DNA from: Rapana venosa
Lineage: Eukaryota > Mollusca > Gastropoda > Neogastropoda > Muricidae
NCBI GenBank assembly: GCA_028751875.1
Contig: CM054140.1
Coordinates: forward strand, 7,063,070 to 7,127,069
Reading direction: 5' to 3'
DNA length: 64,000 bases
The notes beneath the pieces are model-generated. The model did no database searches, was not told where the DNA came from, and worked only from the letters and a program-made list of their open reading frames with translations. The translations under genes and the position numbers were made by a program. This document shows positions 8,901 through 18,900 of the stretch, in pieces (position 1 is the first letter of the stretch; every line of letters starts with the position of its first letter).

Positions 8901-11900
8901 GCGGCCATGCCCTGCAGACAAGGCAATTTCATTTCGTCTGTAGCCCGGTCAACCACAAAGGTTCTATCAAATTGGTTCCCTGGTGGATGCTGGGGGGAGC
9001 TTACACACATGCATGCATGATGCACACACACACACAAAAAAAAACGCATCATGCACTCACACACAAAATCACCTGCAGATTATGAGAACCAGTCTATTCC
9101 TTACAGTATCAGAATCACTCCTTTATTTGGAAGGGACGTAAAACTGAAGACGTTTGAAGTCTATTCTGAAGGCAATAAAAAGCCTTGCTGACGATGCCAG
9201 CCATTTTCCTGCTCAACTTATCGCCATAATTCATTAATACCGACTTTAAACACGAGATTTCATGCGTGAAATTCGGCTGCTCTCCCCAGGGAGAGCCACG
9301 TCACCCAAAAGAGCAGGCCACCCTTTCTTTTTTTTCATTTTTTTGGTCTGCAACTGTATTTCTTTCCCATCAGAGTGCTTTATTTCTAAGAAATTTGCCA
9401 GGACACTCTCTTGTTGCCGTGGGCTCTTTATACTAACGGTGCGCTGCAATAATTTTCTGTAACAACACGGGACTCGGTTAATCGTCCTTCCGAAAGACTA
9501 GCGCTCCCAACCACCATCATGGTCTAATGATGGTGGAAAAAGTTTTCGGGCCCAGCCGATAACGAACCACACGCACACTTCCGACCCGGACATTTTCGCT
9601 TTCCTAGACAGGCGCGTTACCTCTAGACCACGGTGATCCACATATAATATTATATATATATATAATATATATAAAATATATATATAAAAATATATATAAT
9701 ACATACATACATACTTTTTTGAAAAGAGATAAAAACTTAAAAAGCAATGAAAAAAAATATATATACAAAAACACACATACATATATATATACAAATATAT
9801 ATAAAATCATACAAACATACTTTTTTTTAAGATCATAAAAACATTGAAAGCCATGGAAAAAAAAAGGGATACATAAGACAGAGATGGGAATATTTTAATC
9901 ACTGCACACCACGACGCACACCACACACACACATCTAACCGCCCCACTTCTAACTGACTCACCACCACATCCCAATTCCTCTTCTTCCAGATGCTTCTTC
10001 ACCAGCTCCAAACCCCCCTTGAAGGCAAACTGCAACACACACACCACTCATTTCCAATGCCGCTAACAATACCTTCAAGTCACCCCAACCCCCTCCACAT
10101 CCATTCCACACCCTCTGACAGTAGACACTATACCTGAGCCATTAAAACCGTTTGACTTCAATCCCATGGATCCATGAAGTCATGGGTTTGAATCTCAGCG
10201 GCGTCTCGAGAATAAGAGGGTGGGGATTTTTTAATGTTCTCCTCCCAGGTCAACTTCCCAAAGTTCCCAGCCAGCCATGGCCTATATTCCCTTTAGTGTA
10301 TATACACATCAGAACATGTAAATATGAATGTCAAAGATCCTGTAATTCACTGACAGCCATTCAGTGGGTTACGGAAACATGAACAATCCTCAGCATGTGG
10401 CTACCTTCTCCGCCTCAGCGCCTGGGCTTTATCACAGTTTCCTTGATTAAAACCAAAGACGCTGGGGGCAACAGCAAAGTGAGAGGCAGTATGACCATGC
10501 TTCTTTCCCACCAAAATAAAAATGGAATTCCACTGTACAGCTAGATCCTTTTAGTGATCGACTAGACTCTCTGACTAGAGCTGTCTCGCACAGTCCTTTT
10601 GTGCTGCAGCCTTGTGGGCTGGGTTGGCCTTTTGGAGAACATCTCCAACTTTGACTGTCCTTAATGCCCACTGGCGATGGGATGTGCTGTGGGCAAGGCA
10701 TCTCCACTATAACTCAAATATTCGGCCATTTCCAAACACAGCTGCCTCCTCTGCTGTTTTGGAGGTCATCGTCGGACACGACGGACAAACATACACCTTT
10801 ATGGTGGACGAAAAACAGTCGCATACGCAAAATCTCACCATTGGTGAACCTCAGAGCTGTTACCGAGGAAGGAGGAAAAACCCCCACCCTCTGACAGGTC
10901 TTTGTCCTAGAGGAATCTGACTCAGAAAAGGGGAAATGGGATAAAACTGACGCAAACTAAACCTCAGGCATTTAGAACGAGACTGAATCCTGCAGCTCAG
11001 GAGTTGTCTGTATACAGCGACGAAAGTAGAATGGCGCTCTGGGGGACGGGATAGCCTGGTGGTTAAAGTGATGTGCAATGCATGTGTGATCTGCTGACCC
11101 AAGTTTGAATCTCGTTCAAGAGTCATTTGCCAACTCTACTCCCCCCAAAATTCCTTCGGATGACACTATAAACCAAGATCCCATGTGCGAACGCACGCAG
11201 AACATCTTGCACACAGGTTAAAACCTGTTCCAATTTTTGGAAGAGTAAACCATTGTGTGCCAGTGGGAACTGATAACGAAATTTACAAAACTGCATACAC
11301 ATGGGGACTGGACATAAAAAAAAGCACACGAGTGCTTATTCCATTATTCTCCAAATAAAAGAGTAAAATAAAATAAAATAAATAAATAAATAAAAAGAGA
11401 AGTGTAACTTCAGGGCACTGAACATTATGGATCAATCACTCATCTACTGAAGCACTTCGTTGAATGCTCAGACAGGACTACTGTTGTCTGTCATATGAGA
11501 AAAAATTAGCTGTGCTGCCGTTAATCGCCTGACAAGTCAGGCCCAGCATTTGGCTTGGGAGATACTTGTTATCTTTTAAGTCTTTCTGGAAAAACAGCAG
11601 GAGAATGGACCAAGAAGGCAGAAAATAGACAAGAAGGAGGTGACAGGAAGAAACGAAACAAGAGAGAAACAAATAGAAGTATAGAAAAGAGGGAATTCTT
11701 AACCCAGAATTTCCTGAAGGTAGGGATGCTATTTATACTGACAGGTCCACAGTATCCCCACAGGGAACTGGGCACTACAGAAGTCAAACTCGATTAGACT
11801 TACGGGCACGTGAACACTACGCTCATATCACTAAAAAAGTATAAATACTTTGATTTGCAATCTTTACTGAAATAGCAAACTTACAAAGCACACACAAACT

Positions 11901-14900
11901 GCCGACCGAGTGTATAGTTTTACACACACACATGCATGCACATAGACGCATGCCCGCACGACAACACACGTGCCTCACACACACACACACACACACACAA
12001 ACAACACACAACAAATACACACACACTCTTCCAATTCAATCAAATACACTCGCATCATTGCACACGCTTCCACAAAATACACACACATGCAAGAGTGGCC
12101 AGAGTGCACCGAGACCACACAATGCATGTAAGCATATACATACATACAACCATGCATGCCGTTCATCTTTATCTACTATCGCTCACACACACACACATGC
12201 ACGCACGCAGACACACACACACACTCATTACAACACACTCACCCTACGCACACAACACACACACACAGACGCATACACACACACACACACACACACAGGG
12301 GTATACCTGGTTAACAAGATGTGTAAGCCAGCCGTAGGGATAGTTATTCTGCACAAAACACATCAGCCTGGAGTAAGAACACAGAATGACTTCCAACTCA
12401 TCACTGGTACACACGTCACTTCTCCCTTCACTCCTTCAGGAGTTGCTGGGGCACAGGCACTGCATCGAATTCCTTCAGTGTGTCATGTCATGGACCATAA
12501 CTGCAGATATTGAATGATGGGATATCCCTGAAGTCAAATTGCAGCTACCTCAAGGGTAGGGGAGGGGGTGGGGGGGGGAGTGAGTCGCATATGTAAAAAT
12601 CTCCCCACTGGTTAACCTTGGAGCTCTAGTCAAGGAACAAAACAACGGGGAAAAAAAGAAAAAGAGAGAAGTATGACGGACGCCATAGCCGAGTGGTTAA
12701 GACCGTTCAACTTCAATCCCATGGGCCCATGAAGCAGTGTGTTCGATCTCGGTGGTGTCCTGGTTGGGGATTTTAAATCTACTCAGGTCAGCTTTTCGAA
12801 TGCAGACATGCCAGAGCCTAACCCCTTTATGTATACACATGCAAATGAATTGCATATTCAAAGTACCATCTGGAAATAAAATTTTTACTTGACTTGACAT
12901 GCAGAGGCTCAACTGTGCACGTAAAAGATCCCACAATTCAGCACTCAGTGGGTTACAGAGACACAAACATACCCAGCATGCAGCCTGTACAATGAAATGA
13001 GCTGCTCTGAAGTCAGAATGTGTCAGCTAAGGCCAGCGGGCAGACCTCCTGTAAAATGACAAGCACAGGAGAAGACCAGGCACTACGCACCTCTCTTGGT
13101 AAGGGAACGCAGCGAAGAAGAGCAGTTGTGTTCTCCACTGTTTTTCATGGTCTGTCGTGCTGGATACAAGGGAAGTGTCTGTTGCAATACGCTGTGTTGT
13201 GAACATGAACCCACTTTATGCCAGCCTCAACAAAATTGTGATGTATGAACTGTCACAAACAGTACTCTGTCAATATGCTGTGAGGTGAAAATGAACCCAC
13301 TTTATGCCAGCCACAACAAAATTGTGATGTATGATCTGTCGCAAACAGTACTCTGTTAATACGCTGTGTTGTGAAAATGAACCCACTTTATGCCAGCCTC
13401 AACAAAATTGTGATGTATGATCTGTCACAAACAGTACTCTGTCAATACGCTGTGTGGTGAAAATGAACCCCCTTTATGCCAGCCTCAACAAATTGTGATG
13501 TATGATCTGTCACAAACAGTACTCTGTCAATACGCTGTGTGGTGAAAATGAACCCCCTTTATGCCAGCCTCAACAAATTGTGATGTATGATCTGTCACAA
13601 ACAGTACTCTGTCAATACGCTGTGTGGTGAAAATGAACCCACTTTACGCCAGCCTCAACAAAATTGTGATGTATGATCTGTCGCAAACAGTATTCTGTTA
13701 ACATGTTGTGGTGTCCAAACCTGGGAAGGAGGTTGATACTGTGAGAGGAGGAAGCGGCCGCACCCATTGCCGCATCCCCTCGAACTCTCCTCCCACGAGA
13801 TGCGGTTGTCCCACCGGGACCGGTTCTTAAACTGGAACTCTGTCTCCGGGTTTAAGGCCTGCGGAAAGAAAGAGAGGGACCAACACAATCTTCTTAGTAC
13901 AGAGCGCACGCAACATGCTCGTCAGCTTTGGGACTGGGGCTGGGGAATGTATGCTGGGGGAAGAAAGGGTGGAGGTGGGAGAAGGATAGAGAGTAGTGAT
14001 GGGAGAGAGTGAGGCTGGGAACAAACACAATTGCAAAGAGAAAAGTATATCTTCCATAGAGTATGACACTCTTTAGCTGTTTCAGAAATACATGTCCTCC
14101 ACCTTGCAAAAGCGCTCTTTGTCTCACTCTCCCACCTCCCCCCGCCACAAAAACCCCCTGGGAATCACTGTAAGACTGTTAAGTACACACTTAAGGAGAA
14201 ATTGCTTGCATGACGCTTTCACACACCCTCGCCAAAAAAAGAGCCATCGTCAACTTCTGAAATTTTTTTCCTTTCCTTCTTTTTTCACGTCAAACGCTCA
14301 GTAGACAGCAACTATTACTGTCTGTCATATGAGTTAAAAAATGCCCAGGCCCAGCACATGCAACTTCAGCATGGAGGAGCATTGTTATCTTCAGTCTTTC
14401 TGGAAATGAAGGCAGGAGAATGGACCAAGAAAGCAGAAAAAGATTAGAAGGTGACAGGAAGATAAGAAACAAGGCAGAAACAAAGGGAGGGATAGAAAAG
14501 AAGGAATTCCTAGCACATAATTTCCAGAAGGTGGGGATGCCTGTTCATATATGACAGTCACAGGCCCCCCCCCCCCCCCACCCCCCCACCCCCCCCCGAC
14601 ATCCCCACAGGGATTTTTGTCTGAATGGTATGACACATAAAGTTACACCCAGTATATATAATGGATATTCCCTGGCTTTAACACAGTGCTGACTCAACTA
14701 CCCCCTAACAGTCTGTCTAAGGAGAACTAAAACCGAGGATCCGGGTGCGAAACGCAATTTCCACAAGAGTAGGCCATTTGTGTTCGGAGGGAACAGATGA
14801 CATATACACAACAAAAACACACAAGGAATGGAGATAAAAAAGCAGAGTGCTATATTCCATTATCCTCAAAATGATGATATGCATACCCAGCTATAACATT

Positions 14901-15267
14901 CAAAGTGGGTCACCCAGAACATGCACTCTGACTCAGACTCATACCTACCCTGGGAATCACTGTTATATAGAAACTGCACACTGAAAAGAGAAGTTTGTGT
15001 GGTAAGACTGTTATAAGTACCTCGACCAAATAGCAGAGCCATACTGCGATCTTCAGAGAATCACTAAATGAAAGAAAGACGCATAATGAATCAACAAAAG
15101 GAAAATGCTTACCAGGGCGAGAGTGCGAGGAGGCAGAAGTTGAGGGGCTGATGCTGGAGACGCACGGCCACCAGCTCCACCAGCAGGGTCAGCATGTTGT
15201 AGATCCCCTCCTGGATCTCTCCCCCCCACTTCCGCACCACCGCCACCTGGATGTCAGAAGCTGTCCA

Positions 15268-15306
<39 letters not shown>

Positions 15307-15937
15307 AAAAACAATAACAATTACATTAATTTAAGGTGGTGGTAAGTTTTTCCCAACCCCATAACCTATGTGGTCATTGTGGTGCAAGATGTCAGAGACC
15401 TCAGCTTCTCTCGGGGCCAGCATATTGAGGACGGCGCCCATCTCCTCTCCCTCGTTGCTTTACCTTCCCTGACCCTAAAGACGGCAGGTACCCATTGACA
15501 GCTGGGTGAACTGGAGGACTGTACTGAAGCCAAGGCACACAACTGGTCACCTATCCACTTTGGTAACCACGCTCAATGCTGCTTAACCTTAGCTTGGGGA
15601 AAACGAGTGCTCTGACCACTGAGCTATCTCATCCCCATGGAATTTGTACAGCGCTGAGTCTTGCAAAGCAACCAAACCAAAGCGCTTGCATTCAAAACAT
15701 TCACAACACGCAAGCAACCGTTCACAGAAGACCAACATCATAAATGTATCATAATTATATATGTATTTCAACACCATAAAGAGTGTGTGGCGCATGCATA
15801 CAAAGACACCTATATACGGGGGAAAAAATGAACTTGCACACACACCCCCACATTCTTTCCTGAGACTACCTTTTTCCCAGATAAAAGGATCAATATAATT
15901 ATAAGCAATATGTATGATACACGGTGTGTGCATTTGC

Positions 15938-15969
<32 letters not shown>

Positions 15970-18900
15970 TGAGTTGTGTGTGCATGAGTGTGTAAGTGTG
16001 TGAATGTGAAAATGAATGCATATACATGCTTAAATGTGTAAGTGCACACACATTTGAGCACAGAAACTCCTGCTTTTGTATAAATGCTTTTTTAAAAAGT
16101 TTTTAATATTTCAAGTTTTTTTCATAATATTAACCTTAATTTTAATCTCCTGAGTTACATCATGCTGTGAACACCTTGTTACATTTATTACACCACTTCA
16201 TTTATCCCAAATTCATACACAAAATTGCTTTGTTATCATCAGCCTCCAAACTATCAATCATTACAACACCAAAAAAAAAACCAACCCAAAAGAACAAAAG
16301 AATAATAGTGGGGGTTGGGATGTAGAGGAAACAGCTGTACAAGGACAGAAAGCACCATCACACACATACCTTCTGGAATGCCTCAGGCATGCAACGCTCC
16401 ATGAACCTTCTGCAGTGTTCATCGCTTTCACACAGCCCTGAATAATGAATGGAAAAAAATAAAGAAATTAATATTAAATGATAATATTGGTTAGAAAAAA
16501 AACTGCAAACACTACACACATAATGATATATAAATACATGTATACATAATCTACCAGTTATTGCTTGGCAGTAAACACACACACATACAAAAACTGAAAC
16601 ATTAACACTAATAAACAACATAGATCAAAAAAAACTTGTTTTAGATACAGCCATTATTATCATAAATGGTGAACTCATACATGTATCAATATAATAATCT
16701 AACTATACACACACACAACACACACACACACACACACACACACAAGCACACACACACACACACACAATACACACACAACTTTCGATAGTTACCAATTATA
16801 TTATATGCCAACACACACAATCAATCAGACATGATGCAGAAATACTGGCATGCACGCATGGATCTCTGCACATTGCGAGACACAAATACACATGCTTAAA
16901 CACACAATAAATTACAACACACACACACACTGACACAAGACACACACATCACACACACCACTGACACACAAACGTCTACAGACCAGCCTCAGCCACGATT
17001 TGTGGCGCGAATCAGCTTCGCCCCAGGACTCCTCCCTCTTGTAGGGGATGTTCCACATCACCGTGAAGACGCGCCCCACAGTCGTACAGGTTGGACACGG
17101 GAAACTCCAGGCAGATGCTCTATCCATCCCACACCCTCCACGATCTTCACCTCCACACAGGATTCTGGAGGTCAAGGACATTTTGAGGTCACCTTTGTAT
17201 CATGATGCCCATTCTAGTACAGAATGATGAGAGTGATGCTGGCCCAGCCAAAAATGTTCCAAAATGTGTACAGAAAGAGAAACCACCCTTTCTTTATCAA
17301 CACACAGGACCGCAAGTTCAAAGCTGTCCAGAACCAATCCTATCTTTTATATAAGGACCCCCCCCTCCTCCCCCTACTCCTTTCCACCCTTCCCCACTGT
17401 AAACGATTTAACCTGACACACTTTTCAAGGCTCATTAATGAAGTAAGCAGCAGCTACAGAGAAAAAAAGGATTAGCCATAAAATGGTAGGACAAGATCCC
17501 TGACCAACAGACCCTCACACAGCTCACCAGGGTAGACAGATCTATCTATCAAGCATAACCTCACTGCCCTTACGCACTCTCAGCTTTGTTGGACAGGATT
17601 GTAGCTGGAATGCAAAATGGTGACAGTTTTACCTGGCGGGTGGGGGGGTCCTCCTCTTTATTTTATTTTTATTTATTTTATTCTGTTATATTGAAGATAA
17701 TGGAATAAGCACCTTATGTGCTTTTTTACATCCAGTCCCCGTGTGTATGCGGTTTTGTCAATTCTGTCATCTGTTCCCACCGGCACACAATGGCCAACTC
17801 TTATGAAAGGCGGAACAGGATTTAACGTCCTCTGCTAGAGCTCTGAGGTTCACCAATGGTGAGATTTTTGTGTATGCGACCAATATTGCACACATTTCTG
17901 GCAGCTACATTCTGATTTTAACTTTAAAGATAATGTCTAGTAAACGTGATATCAGTGTACATACAGTTTTAAAACAATTTTTATCATTCATTCTTACTGG
18001 CACAAATGACCTACTCCTTCCAAAGGCAGAACAGGTTGTGTGTTAGGCAGATGGATGGCTAAAACCATCCTGCCACCTTCCTTCTTATTACTTTAAAAAA
18101 AAAAAGTGAATGAACCAAAAGTGCCTGATCTAGAATTAAAAAACCCCTCCATAATCTTTAGAATTATATAGAAATATGGGGTTTGTTTAAAATCCCTAAA
18201 CATTTAGCTGTCCTGTACATGAACCAAGCATCAGTGCAAAACAGCATTGTTCCATTCTACTCTATGCAAACAGTGAGCACTAATCTTTATTGTGTATATG
18301 TACATTTTTAATCCTTGACTGGCTTGAATACATACACTTACAGATCATACAATGATGTATTCAACTTCTAATTTTATTTATGTTATAATCAAAGAACAGG
18401 CAACCCATACTAACTATATATAAAAAATTACATAAATAAATATATTTAATTACATAATACTAATCAATAGTATATTAATACACTTGCAATAAAAATTACT
18501 CCCCCCCCCCCCCCCAAATTTTTTTTAATAATTAATCAATGGTGAATTTTATTACATGTGATAGAACAGAGAACCTGGAAAACAAGCCCAGTCAATAATA
18601 ATAAAAACCATTTCCCATTCATCAAAAAGTAATAAAATCATCAATATGGATATGGAACAGACTATGCCTGTCACTATAACTACATCAGCCAGTATAAACA
18701 ATATGACAGGTTATGAAAAAAAATCAGTAATACCCACATTTTTCCCATTACACAAAATAATGTTTAAAACACACTTGAACTTGTTAACTTAAATTCAACA
18801 CTTTCATCTGATGAAATGGCCAAGTAAACTTGATTTTCCTTTTTTTAATTATTTTTTATTGGGGAGGTGGGGGGGGAGATGTGGATCTAGCTACTGCTGA

